DNA from: Pyrocephalus nanus
Lineage: Eukaryota; Chordata; Aves; Passeriformes; Tyrannidae
NCBI GenBank assembly: GCA_038380795.1
Contig: CM076271.1
Location: 19,173,001-19,237,000, forward strand
DNA length: 64,000 nucleotides
Direction of reading: 5' to 3'
Shown here: piece by piece, positions 49,925-61,439 of the stretch
How positions within the stretch are numbered: position 1 is the stretch's first letter
Layout: every line of letters begins with the position of its first letter
Translations under genes and position numbers: made by a program
Notes under the pieces: generated by a model
Seen by the model: the letters and a program-made list of their open reading frames with translations, nothing else
The model's database searches: none
Told to the model about the DNA's origin: nothing

Positions 49925-52659
49925 CACTGCCATACCTTCTACTGCCCTCAGTCCCCTCTGTGTCCTCCACAAATCACCCAGAGCCTGCACCCTGATCACC
50001 CCAGTGCTGACCAGCTCGTGTGTAAGGAATCTGTGTGATCACAGAAAACCCTGATCTGGCATCTCCCAAATCACCGGGGGGTGATGGATGGGGGATTGGT
50101 CTGAGAGCTCAGAGCTGGGAGGGAAATATTGCTGTGTTGGCTGAGCTGTTTGCTCCTCTGGGTTTGTGAGGTGACCAACACCTGAGAGAACATTAAAGGG
50201 ACAATCTTTTGGCTTTAAAAAATGGAGCAGCAGGAAATGTTCTTGGGCAGGATTTAGAGTGTGGGGTTGTACAGCATCTCCTTTCCCTCTCAGCTGCCCT
50301 GTCCAGGACTTGGCTGTGGCACAACCCAGTGAGAGAACAGAAAGGATTCCCATATTGGAACACATCAACACCTCTGGTAATTTGTTGTAAGAAAGAAGGG
50401 GTTTGTCTTTCTTTCCTGACACAGCATTTCACATAAATCTGAAGATCCTCAGTAAGATCTCAATCTGCAGCCATAGTTTAATAACAAATATTTCTGTAGG
50501 AACAAGGCTGTCCCAGGCAGAAGGGGTCACTTCATAAGCTGCTTATCTTGCCTAAAACTTTTTGGTTTTCCTGTGAAAAAGATGGGCCTGAGTGAGCAGG
50601 TGAGATGAGATAAATCCCAGCATGACCCTTCAAAACTGTAGATCTTGGTTTCTCAGTCAAGTTCCCTCCTTCTCATTTTCCATCCCCTTGTCTCCTGTTG
50701 CTGTGAGTGCCACCATTGCTTGGGGCTGATGTCACCATGGTCCTGCCCATGCATGGGGCTGTCACACCCCACCTTCAGCCCAGAGCAGGTGTCAGGAACT
50801 TTTAATGTATCAAAACAGTGTCTGTGCATCCTTTCTGAAGAAGAAAAACCCTCCCAGCATGTTTTACACAGAGAGCAAAGCATAGCCAGAGCTCTAGACG
50901 AGGGGAACGAGTGCTTTGTTTATGACAGATTTCTGTTTTTATTCCCAAGGTTCAGAAGTAAATTACTACAAAAATGCAGACAGAAACCTGTAATGTTTGC
51001 CTCCACATTATTCATCCAGCAGTGTGGGAGCTGCAGATCAGGGTGTGAAAGGCAGCAGTTAAAATATGGGGCTTTTCTGAGCTGGTGTAAATCAAGAGTA
51101 ACTTCCACTGAAACCAATGGAGCATAAAATTGGTGTAAGTGGGAATCAGGACTATCTCCTATTCCTATACGTCAGTGAAACTATTTGTTTAAAGTGTTTA
51201 TAGACCCTGCAAGCATAAATAGCTTATTTTCCTACACATTAAAAAGATCAAAGGTAGCCAGAGTAATATTCTAGCACGAGCAAAACAAACATGTATATTT
51301 ATTGCCACATAACTTGCAGGAGTCACACTCTGGTTGAATCTGAATCCAAAAATAGTCACTGATTTTTTTTTTTTTTTATTTTTCCTTGCTTTAATAAAAA
51401 GAATCACAGCACTCTATGAAAACATGCATTCATTTGATTTGATTGACATCTTCAATTTTGGATATATATTCCAACTAATGGAATGAATATTGCAATACAC
51501 GAATCAATTATATTTGTTCAGTTGTCAGGTTTGTAAAGTGAGGACTGTTTAAATTATATATGATCCAGCTGTCTGTATATGATGTTGTCTTAATAGGCAA
51601 TACTATCATCAATACATTTGTTTTAATGAGGAGCTTATCAGCATCCAGAGCTCATCTCTCATCCACTGTTATTTAGGGAAGCAATGGAATTTTTTATCCA
51701 TGAACCTTCCCCACTTCAGGACCAGGAGAATGCAGCTGATGAAGAAAGATTTGCTGCTGTAATTAAAATCATTTATCATTATTGAAATCACTAATTTACA
51801 GTCATTACTATTTATATTTTCACAGAGTATTTTGCCTTGGAGTTGAAGCAAAATTCTCAAAATACTCAAGATGGGTTGAGCTCTAAAATTATTTCAGTAT
51901 GGACTTGACTTAAAGCACCCAATCAATCCTTGTGGTAATAGAAATTAGCAAAGAAACAGATCTGTGAGGAATCAGGGTGATGGAAAATATTGCAAAGTTC
52001 TATTTGCTATGATTTCCCCCTTTAATTTTTTTTTTTTTTGGCCTCTCCTATAATTTAGGGATTTGATAATACATTTTTAGAAAGAATTATCTCGTGAAAC
52101 AAATTTGGCTGCAAAACTCCCTGGACAAACATATTTAAAGAATTCCTGTTTCCTTATAAAAAGGGCAAGATACATCAAATGGGATTTTGTAATAGTATCC
52201 AATATTTTTATTAATTATGTGAACGACTGAGTAGGAAACTTTCAAATTTGTGAATTTAGAAGAACTAGGAGTACTTTGGAGGAAAAAAGTTGAATTTCAG
52301 AATGCCTTAATGAAATGTCCAGATTGAAAAAATATCAAAGTAACAGGGACAAGGGTAATATAAAAAATATTATAGAAGGATGTATACAAAAGAAAAAACA
52401 GACACATTAAAATTATTCTGCCCTCATTTGAGTGGTGGTTTGGCCTTAATAAAATTAAAGGTGTAGTAGACAAAAGGCAGTCATGTTGTATCCTGAAATT
52501 CTATTTAAATACTGGAAGAAAAACTCTTTTTTTCCTTAGAAATAGGTAAAAAAAGCAAAGGGATGGACAGCCCATGTAAGCTCTGAGCTCTCCCCCATGG
52601 GAAGTCTGCAAGAACAAAATGAACCATTTAGAAATTGGTTTGATACAGTTATCTTCTAC

Positions 52660-52800
52660 TTGGTAGTGCAGCCTTAATTTTCTGTAATTATATTATGGCC
52701 TTGCATCTATTTAACACGTTTCCATAATTTTTTGTGCAGCTTACATCAGCCGTTTTTATTATGCAAATAACAAAAATGGCTAAAATATTACTAATCCGCC
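52660..52800. promoter_or_regulatory. Candidate regulatory element with an octamer motif
   Basis: ttattatgcaaataacaaaa around 52758-52775 contains ATGCAAAT, the consensus octamer bound by POU-domain factors. It is flanked by tgtaattatattatgg and cataattttttgtg. Density of ATTA words is high. Regulatory function is inferred only from motif content. Confidence 0.25.
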
Positions 52801-52949
52801 CAAGAATCTTTTTTCCAAGCAGTTGTGTAAGTTCTCAGTTTGGTAGTTTTGGGTACTTCAGGTTTGCAGAGGATTTGAAAAACTGAATTTGATGGAAATA
52901 GGGTGATTTTTTTTGTTTGTCTGAAAAGTCTAGAAACAGCACGAGAAGT

Positions 52950-53005
52950 CTGCAGAGGGTTGATCTTTAAGGTCCCTTCCAACCCAAACCATTCTGTGAT
53001 TCTGT
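52950..53005 (+). mobile_element. CR1 LINE fragment, last 55 bases
   Basis: Extremely 5'-truncated sense CR1: ctgcagagggttgatcttta, aggtcccttccaacccaaac, cattctgtgattctgt. Short but almost identical to the CR1 terminus. Confidence 0.92.
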
Positions 53006-54639
53006 AAGTCTTGAGTAGGAAACTAAAATTGCCTGAGCTTGGTTTTTTGCTGTATTTTAAGAAGAGACTTGCACAAAATTTTCTGATGAACTCTCTTGGC
53101 AGTCTTAGCTGGTACCTGAGCAGTTATTTGGAGGTGGAAATGTCCTGAGCATGAAGTGCAAGTGGTGCTGTCATGTGGCTTATCTGGAAGAGTCTTTTCA
53201 ACTTGGAATGTGTCTCCCTTCCTACCAGACCCAGTGCTTGGGTTATCTTGTCTCTCATTTCCCTACTGCTGCTTGGAGCAGGTGGGAATATAAGGGGAAT
53301 ATTGAATGATCTAATACTATAAAAGCCAATCATTTCCTGCCAGTGTGCTGAGTTCATACACATTTGGGTCAAAATCAGGAAAAGCTGGGATGTTTTTGTG
53401 CTACGCCCAAGTGCTCTGTGGAACAGGGTCTGACAGGAATATTTTCTTTTCTACTCGATTTTAAGGAATCAGGGCATGCAAACAGTAGGACTGGGGAATA
53501 TTCTATGTGGAGTGTTGGAAATGAACATCAAAAAGCACCCAAAGCTCCCAGTGCCCCCAGTTTGTGGGCACAGCCCCAGATTTTATTCTGGTCTCCTTCA
53601 CAGAGAGGACAGGACAGCAGGGAGCTGGGACACTTTGTGTCCCGTGCTCTGAACCAAATTCAGAGCCATTTTTCCAGCTGGAAAATGGCTGCAGTGTGAA
53701 TTAAGTGATCCCTGGGAGAGGCTCAGATCTGCCCAAAGCACTTGCCCCACAGAACAGACCCCAAGCCCTGCTCGGTTCACTGAACACCTTCATGAACACA
53801 ACATCACTTACACTCTGCTCCTTTCTCCACTGATGATCAGCCACTTTCCTGGGAATACAGAGCAGGAAGGTCCATGGTCCTGTGCTTGCTTCAACTCTGC
53901 TGGAAGTTGAAGGAAATGCTCTTTTCTGAGGCACAGCCTGGTGTCTGATTTCAGCCTTGTCTGTGGCCATGAATGTTAATTCACACACGTGAGGGAATCC
54001 TGGGACTGATTCAAAGCTCTTCCTAGACCTGCAGGTGCCCAGGAGAACTGAAAGAGTGTTTGTGGAGGAGAAAATATGCAGAAATTATGCTGGAAGATGC
54101 CTCTTTTGTAATATTGACACATTTTCACCCAGGCTTTGGGTGCTCACAAACTGAAGAGGAACATTCATTTGTCTAGAGACTGAGGGTTATATTTTTTTTC
54201 CACTCATGTGATGTTCTTGACAGTATTCTCAGGATACTAATTTGTTACTTTTAATGATAATTTTCTGTCCACATGAGAACAGATGTACATCACACACAGA
54301 CACTCACATATACACTGAGCTCGCTGCCATAAAATATTTATGAATCATTATTGGCATTAGGGATATCTGAAGCCCAAATTTGTAGGAGGCAATTTTGTAG
54401 AAAATGAAATTATGGAATATTTATTCACCCAGTAAGATGCCCTGAGTGTGTGTCTCCTGCAGAATTAGGCAGTTATTTATTTATGAGCTGGTCTCCTGCT
54501 CCCTCTCCCTTAAAGAGAAACCACGGAACAGGTTGAACAGAATGTTTGTTTACAAATTGGCCAGAGAGAGCATTGTTCTCGGTTTGATTTGCAGTGACTA
54601 ATGAGCAACATAATTTTTAATCAGAGGTTTTCCAGCCTG

Positions 54640-55290
54640 ACGTGCTGACAAGCACATCCTGCCCGTGTTCCATTCGGCACGGAACGCAGGCAGCTGGGGA
54701 TGCTGAGGAGAGAGAACAAAAGCAGTGGGGGGGTAAAAAGATCAACGTGGCAGGAGAGAATAAGAGGTTTTTCCCAGCGAGTGGGACGTGGTGTGGATGT
54801 TTTTTCAGTTTAGGACTTGCTAGGCTGGGTTTTGGTGGCGCAGCAAAGCCGAGTCCTCTGCTCGGGGTGTGGAAGGAAATGAGTTTTGTCTGTGCTAATG
54901 AATCAAAGGCCAGCAGTCAGCAGGGATAAATAGAGCATGAGATGTGGGGCTCGGGAGTTCTCGAGGATGACTCCGGAGACACCCCCGGACAGGGAGGCAG
55001 GAAGGGCTGGAAGAAAATCGACGTTGACAAAGCTTTTAAAATTCCTCTCCCCGTTCCCCCAGTAGTTCGACGTGACAGATGCTCATTCGTTCTGCCACCT
55101 TCTGCGGGGACAGCCACGTGCACAGCCAGCCTGTGACCTCTTCCTCTGCCTCTTTGTGCCAAACCATCCCAGGGGAACTCCCCTGCCGGGGCATGGGATG
55201 ATTTTGTCCCTAAATTCGATGCCCTCAAGGAGCTTCGCGACCTCGCGTTTCCCTCCCCGCAACTTGGGAAGAGCAAATACGATTTTCTTC
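54640..55290. promoter_or_regulatory. CpG-rich segment, candidate CpG island or distal regulatory element
   Basis: Hand counting gives about 31 CpG dinucleotides in 650 bp, one per 21 bp, the highest density in the window. Clusters such as cttcgcgacctcgcgtttcc near 55234-55253 and gttcgacgtgacag near 55067 stand out. A TATA-like gataaatag lies at 54925-54933, in front of ctcgggagttctcgagg near 54950-54966. The segment is long enough for a small CpG island, though its G+C content looks only moderate. It could be an orphan CpG island, the promoter of a non-coding RNA, or an unmethylated enhancer. Short frames on both strands are expected in such DNA and show no known domain. Confidence 0.4.
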
Positions 55291-56191
55291 ATCTCCCAGG
55301 TCCAATAAAAAAAAGGATTTTTGAAGGTGAAAATGGGAGAGGGCAGGGCAGAACAAGGGTGTCAAAATCCATCCTCAGCAGTGCCCTGTCTCTCCACTGT
55401 CTGTGCATCTCACCCCTCTTCCCCACCTGGCTGTTTGAGTTCAGAGGTTCCTCTGCACGTTCCTGACATGACCCTGAAATTATTCCCTTAATAACAATAT
55501 GCACATTTACTGTATTATTCCTTAATAAGCCTTGGTTTGAATGATCATAAAGGTGGGTTTTTTAATACCCAGTTAACACAGCCCTTCCAAACAAGCTATT
55601 TTGCCTTGAAAGTGCTTTTTATCCACTTCTCCCTAGTAACAAAGAGCCTCTTTTAAGTGGAGATGACTCTGATAGCGCTGGAGATATTAACACATGTTGT
55701 TGCTGCAACCCCTTTAACACTTCCAGGAATTTAATTTTAATTAATTACTTTGTACTGAGAATGGAGAAAGTGAGAAATGCATCACCTGCTTTTATGGGGA
55801 AGAAAAGCAAAGATCAAGACTTCTTGAAAGACTTAGTGAAAGGGAAAACAAGACTGCTACATTTTCTGCTTCTGATTTAGGGCTGGAAGATGCTTTGCAT
55901 TACATTATCATTTCATTTTGCTTTTTAATCTGCAGAAATCCCATGGGCATGTGCCAAGTGCTACCAGAAACGTGCTCCTCTGCTGCCACTTTTCTGACCA
56001 TGTATTACAGAAAATTATTTTACAATGTCAGCAAACAAGGAACATGGAATAGCGACCCAGGGTTTAGCCAGGAGCCTTTAGAAGACAAAATTAAAGGTGG
56101 ACCAGCTAAACCACGTGTTTTTAAAGGGACTGGGTGTCCTCATTTTAGAAGTGCTTGGGTAGCTTTAATGGAGAAGGATTGTAATGATTTT

Positions 56192-56270
56192 TGACACGTG
56201 TTAATGGTGTGTGTCACGTTCTTTATATTTTCATAATGACATGTCTAATTTCCGATGGCATGTGTCACAT
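56192..56270. promoter_or_regulatory. Repeated GTGTCAC motif group
   Basis: gtgtcacgt (56211-56219) and gtgtcacat (56262-56270) repeat in the same direction; tgacac (56192-56197) is the same core inverted. Between them lies the 8-bp palindrome gacatgtc near 56237-56244, and acacgtgt at 56194-56201 contains a CACGTG E-box. This is a dense set of related words in 80 bp of otherwise A+T-rich DNA. The binding factor is unknown; TGACA-type words are used by TALE homeodomain proteins. Confidence 0.3.
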
Positions 56271-58773
56271 TGCATATGTTTGCTAAATATAGGTCACAAG
56301 CTAAAAATATGCACAATATTAGCAAAATATATAAGATAGCAATTGCATATGTGTCCCTCATCACAACAGCCTCGACTGATCTTAAATCTGACTCCACTTA
56401 CAGGTTTTTTAGAGCTCTGTCTTAGAAGGTGGTGGTGAAAAGTGGAGTTGTTTTGACGAGAAAAAGGGATTCTGTCTCACTGGGGTTACTCCTGGAGATG
56501 GTGCCTCTTCCTACGACAAGTGCTGAGCTGTGAGTGTGGTAGTCACTGATTTATATGGTTTGGCAAAGGCTACAAAGAGCAGCTCTGGGGAGGGAGGGTG
56601 ACAGGAGAGCCACGTTTCAGGCTGTCACCTAAAAACAACCACTCAGCTTTGCTGCCCTGACCTTCTGCCCTCCAGGGGTGTGGGTGATATTATTCTGCTT
56701 CAGGGAGGAGCTCATGTGATAAGTGACCATTCTGCAGGTCCCAAAATTCACATAAAAGCCTGTGATAGGAAGCCAGGACCATCCATGGGCTCGTTTTTCT
56801 CTTACCAGTTAACTCTTGCTTTCAGGACAGTGGTTTAAGTCACATCCAGATTTCATGTTATGCCTCAGTAGCTCAATCTGACAGGATATCTTCTGGATCA
56901 GGCTTTTTCCTCTGAAAAAAATTGACATAAGCAAGGAATGGATCTTAGAGACTCACCAGAAAAGTAAATTATGTTATGGGCAGGATGGAATCTCTTAAGA
57001 AGACATTGTATTATATTCTCATTAAAGTTCCTAGTTATTTTTGTTTGCTAATTAAAGAAAGGAAACAAAGTTGAGATGCTTTCCTAGTGGTTGAATGTGA
57101 CTCTAGTTCTTCACAACTGTTTTTATTGTAATTAAATAAAACTGTAAGGACTGCAGTCCCTCCTCCAGCACTTGCCAGGTCAGGCCTTAGGACTGGTGTG
57201 AGCTGAGTGGTGCTGTCAGTGTGTGTAGGATGGAAATAGGATGGAATGCCTTGCTTTTGCTGGCTAAGAAGAATTAGACACCCTAATGGACTCACAAGTG
57301 TTACCGAGAAATGAATATGAAAAATAGATAAAGTGAGCTCTAAAAGCCACATGATTGAGACAGAGGGAGATGGAGAGATAGAACATGTGCATGGTCAGTT
57401 CAGCCAAGCTTTGAATGAAGGAAACGTGATAAGAGATGCAATGAAAACCCATTTCATACCAGTCAGAGCCCACCTAATCCCACTTCAATTTGACAGTCAA
57501 CAATTTTAAATGAAATGGTGGAATTGTGTCTGAGGTTTCCAAAGGTTCCTATATTTCCACCTCAATTGCACCAGAAATGATGCATCAATGTTAAAAAAGA
57601 ACATCAGATCAGGCAAGAAACTTCCTCAACTTGTAATTTTACTTCAGAAGCATCTGTAAATCCTTTAAATAACCCTCCCCTTCGTATCTGACCTGTTTGT
57701 GCTTGTTCATTCACCGCTACCTCAGCTTTGGCCAACATCTCCTGCTTTCCTCCTCCTGATGATTTCTATGGGTAGCACAGGGATTAGGATTTGTTCTGCC
57801 ATCCATCAGCTCCACTGGAGGTGCTCCAGCTTTTTCTCCCTCCTCCCTCACCCTCTGCCAGCTCCTCGTGGTTGCCCCAGTTGTAAACTTGCCGTGGAAA
57901 AAGCGTTTTTCCCTGAGTGTGTGCCAGCCTTCCAGAGAGGAATCTGATGACCCAGGATTGCTGCAACAAAAGCAATTAGAAGTCTGCTGCCTGTGCATTA
58001 AATAGACTATATAATCCTAAAATGAAGATGTTACTCAGAGCAGCCCATGAGGATGCTGAGCTAGAGGAAGCATGACAATAGATAATTTCAGATCCAGCCA
58101 AGCTTGAAAAAGAGGTGTGTTTTCCTCCTTCCCTGAAGTTAAGAAAGAAAGAGCTCTAAAAATCTCCTCACAAACAACTCTCACTTCCACTCTGTCCTAT
58201 CCTCAGTTTTACACCACTTATGATAGGTAATTTTGTTCAGCTTTGGGAGACAAAATTATTAACCAGTTAAAAAAGACAGAGAGATGAAAATATCTAAAGT
58301 ATCAGGAACCAGTAACTGTCCAGTTCTTGCAGCAGTAACATCACAGAGCCACCGTGGTAAGAAAAGCAATAAATCCCTGACGAGAAATCAGAGCCACACC
58401 TTCTAAATTATTTTACTGAGGCAGTGAAATTCTATTTTACTTGAAGATATGGACAGCTTTTTCCATTGAAGGCCAGATGATTTCAAGGGAAGCATCCTGA
58501 AGACACTGGTTTTCTTGCTTTTTGTATGATTGGGATGTCTGATATGAAGGATGTTTCATGTCTGCTGTTTATTTATCCCAAAAAATTCCATCATTAGCAT
58601 CCAGAAATCTCTTCCTGTCAGGATATGAGCTCCATAAAATCCTTGATATTAGTGGCTGGAGAACTTGGTTCAGATAGAAAAAGCACCTCCAAAAGACCAC
58701 CCACAAGGCAAGGTGATACCAAGCTAAAGACTTTTGTTCTCACAGTGTCAATGTATTGATTTCCCCAATCTTC

Positions 58774-58853
58774 ACCCCAAAGGCTTTGCTGGAGCCCAGC
58801 TGGGGCTGATGTTCCTCCTACAAAAGCAGAGTAGGCCAAGGAAGCTTTGGGGT
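58774..58853. repeat. Inverted repeat with 12-bp arms
   Basis: accccaaag(g)ctt (58774-58786) pairs with aagctttggggt (58842-58853) with one bulged g. Inside the 55-base loop, agcccagctggggct (58793-58807) is nearly palindromic, so a cloverleaf-like fold is conceivable. No tRNA features (A box, B box, CCA-stem pattern) are present. Confidence 0.7.
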
Positions 58854-59652
58854 CCAAAGGTCTGAACTCACAATCTGTCTATGGGAGGATTGGATATTAA
58901 TATCAGAAAAATGTATTTTATAAAATAATTAATCCAAGTCATAGAGAAGACTTTCCATCATAAGAAAAACCTACAGAGTATCTCAGGGAGCTCAAACCCT
59001 TGCTATTATCAGTTCACATGGCTGAGATTCCCTGCTGAATTCTAGGGAATTATATTTAAAACTTGAGAGGAAGAGGTTGGAAAGGACAAAGGAAACTGTG
59101 TTTTTCTGTCCCTCTGTTTCTATTCTTGTTTGTCCAAAATCCTGATTGTGTGGGACTTTTAACATGAGGGTGGGGTTCTTATTTACCCCTCCACTTGTGT
59201 TTGCTACAGCCTGACTTCTGAGGGATGTTTTCCATAAGAGTCATATCAAAGGCCCATGAAGTGGTTACATATGTCATGTTCTCCACTTCCCCTTCTGTTG
59301 AAAAGACCCATTTATTTATCCTTCACTGAAAAAAATTGGGCTGTGCAACATTCAGCAGAGTGAGCACTGAAAGCCTGATGTGGTTTGTGAGTAAATGAGG
59401 TTTCAATGCCTCTTTTAAATACCTGTGAATGTTACTGATATCCCAATGAGATGAACACATGAAAGACAGATAGGTTTGCTGCCACATTTAATATTCTGAG
59501 CTTATTGCAATGCCTGCAGTTCTCCCTGTGAAGGGAAAACAGGGGGCTGAACATGGAAAGGAAGTGGGGAGGTGATGGATTGAATAGAGGTAGGAAAAGA
59601 AATCATGGAGAATTAGGCTAATGAAGGGGAGAAATGATCCTGTGAGTGGGGC

Positions 59653-59836
59653 TGAATCCCAGAAAATGCTGAGTTAGAAGCCTTGGGGCTGTGCCCACTG
59701 CCCTGGGGAGCCTGTTCGGTGCCAACCACCTTCTGGGGAAGAACCTTTCCCTGAGATCCACCCTGAGCCTGCCCTGACACAGCTCCAACCACTCCCTGGG
59801 GGCTGTCCCTGGTCCCCCCAGAGCAGAGGTCAGTGT
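59653..59836 (-). mobile_element. CR1 LINE fragment with internal deletion (atcctgagttggaag type)
   Basis: Minus-strand CR1 end. The tail gaatcccagaaaatgctgag ttagaag is joined directly to ccttggggctgtgcccactg, so roughly 100 bases of the usual element are missing. Then follow gagcctgttcggtgccaacc, accttctggggaagaacctt, tgagatccaccctgagcctg, ccctgacacagctcc and a gtccctggtccccccagagc block. The match ends at aggtcagtg. Confidence 0.93.
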
Positions 59837-60738
59837 TTTTCAGAAAAAAAACAGGGTCTCAGTTGTCCTTGGCTGGTCCCTTCATGGAGCACCTGGGACA
59901 TCACTGGTGTGCTGCCACATTCCTCCTTCTCCAGCACCCATGGAGGAGCCCAAAGGACACCCCATGACAGCTCAACTCCATGTCCTGAACCCCTCGTGCA
60001 GTTTTTATGTCAGATATTCTTTGCCTGATGTCAATAATGTTAAAACAGAGAACGTTGCTTTAAAGTAAAGACAAAAAAAACAAACCGACCCACACCAGCA
60101 AACAAGATATAAAAGAACGATGCAGACTATAAAAAGTCTGCAAAACCTGAGATTTTATTTTACTATAGAGTTATCAGCACTAAAAAAGAAAAAAAAAAAA
60201 AAGAAATAAATTATTTTTGAAGTTCAGATATATTGAGCTCTGAAAGCAAATCAAAAGTGCTTCCCCTGCTGTTCTTTCCAATATTCACTTCATGTTTTAT
60301 TTGGAAGTTAGATTCATCTCCACTCTAAAATGCATTCCACTTTTTATCTTAAGTATTGCTGTTTCCAGAGGAACAAAGGATATTTCATATCAGCGTCTTC
60401 CGACTGGACTTCCTAATGCATTTGATTTCCAGCTATTAACCAGGGAGCTCTGTATCCACAATCACTTTGTGGTTTTTAAGATCCCACAGGTTTAGGAGTG
60501 CATGGCCATTCTCATGAAGATTAGTACTTTATTTTGTACTTAACAGTCTTTGCCAATGTCCTCCTGGCTGGAGATGACCAGGAGATCAGCAAGTCAGTTA
60601 TGTTCTTCTTGCACCTCTATTTGCTCTCAAGGAACCCCTGAAAACACAGAGTTTTATTTATTTTAAGGCAGAAATGTCTCGTTCTTTGCTCCTCAGAAAC
60701 ATTCACGTGGAGTTATTAAAGCATTCCCATGAATATAA
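59837..60738. other. Non-coding DNA, no gene recognised
   Basis: No gene seen. A perfect 8-bp hairpin (tgcagact/agtctgca, 6-base loop) lies at 60121-60142, and an A-rich run near 60183-60208. Confidence 0.5.
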
Positions 60739-60809
60739 AAATCACAGAATAATTAAGGTTGGAAGAGACCTGTAGGGTCACTGAGTCAATCCCTTAACCC
60801 AGCACTGCG
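60739..60809 (-). mobile_element. CR1 LINE fragment, 3' tail
   Basis: Minus-strand tail: aaatcacagaataattaagg, ttggaagagacctgtagggt, then a diverged cccttaacccagcactgcgt. Matches the ttaaggttggaaaagacc tail type. Only about 70 bp remain. Confidence 0.85.
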
Positions 60810-61374
60810 TGAATTATCTCAAATCTTTCTAAAAACTGATTTAGAAGTAAAACCCCTGCCTGAAGATTCAGACTGTCACGTGTGAAAACTTCTGGAATTA
60901 GTGGTGTCATTGTGAGGATGGTGGTGGAAGTGGGATCAGAGCCCACCCGAACTGAGGAGGGAAATGCTGGGCTGAAACAAGTTTTAGTGCTTCTGAAAAC
61001 TTTAGTTAAGACTAGAATAAGTTGGCAAAGGCTGCTTTTCTACCACAGGCTGATTTACATCTCATTTCAGACCATTTGCAAAGTTTATTATAAACTTTCA
61101 AATCACATTGCAGTGCTAGCTCTCAGCTGCTGAATCATCAGTTTAAGAAAGTGGCATTACTTTGATTTTTTTTTTTTTAACTGAAATTTAGGATTTCAGG
61201 ATTGTGTTACTATGTAAGATTAAAAGTGGTTGGATAACAATTATCACTGAAAACTATGGGATTTTTTCTTGCTATGTATTTTTATGAATATTTTGCAGAT
61301 AATCCATTTAACACAGATGGGAAACGTGTGTTTAACAAAATAGCCTTCAAACACCAAACTAAAGTTTCTTTGTT
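60810..61374. other. Non-coding DNA between two small CR1 tails
   Basis: No gene recognised. A T-rich run lies near 61168-61179. Confidence 0.5.
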
Positions 61375-61439
61375 GGGCACAGGGTGGACTCAATAGGTTG
61401 GGAGGGCTTTTCCAACCTCAAAAATCCTGGGATTCTGTA
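61375..61439 (+). mobile_element. CR1 LINE fragment, last 65 bases
   Basis: Sense CR1 terminus: gggcacagggtggactcaat, gggagggcttttccaacctc, then a diverged terminal repeat (ctgggattctgt). Very short; identified by the ggactcaat…cttttccaacctc pairing and the ending. Confidence 0.8.

Larger units (their letters stand above)
49069..52949. other. Non-coding DNA, no gene recognised
   Basis: No supported gene. An alternating AT run lies at 49246-49260. 49380-50440 is G+C-richer, with overlapping open frames on both strands (up to 154 codons) that match nothing I know; it contains the stem-loop at 49871-49924. 50640-51130 carries a 160-codon frame without recognisable domains. T-rich runs lie near 51363-51379 and 52027-52040. 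51400-52800 is A+T-rich. Confidence 0.5.
53006..59652. other. 6.6-kb CR1-free non-coding stretch
   Basis: No gene recognised and no retrotransposon seen. It includes the CpG-rich segment (54640-55290), A+T-rich DNA at 55500-56350 with a GTGTCAC motif group, and an inverted repeat at 58774-58853. An open frame at 55895-56194 (plus, 99 codons) lies behind a plausible acceptor-like tract (tttttaatctgcag, ending near 55936), but I recognise no protein in it and would not call it an exon. 53360-53990 is G+C-richer with short overlapping frames. Confidence 0.5.

Noticed and set aside
50645..51127. 160-codon plus-strand frame as a gene
   Set aside because: No known motif, competing frames on the other strand, and no supporting splice or promoter context.
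55895..56194. Possible terminal exon behind tttttaatctgcag
   Set aside because: An acceptor-like tract occurs often by chance. The 99-codon product resembles nothing known, and no partner exon was seen. It would need RNA evidence.
58774..58853. tRNA-like gene
   Set aside because: No A-box or B-box motifs, no anticodon-loop pattern and wrong arm lengths.
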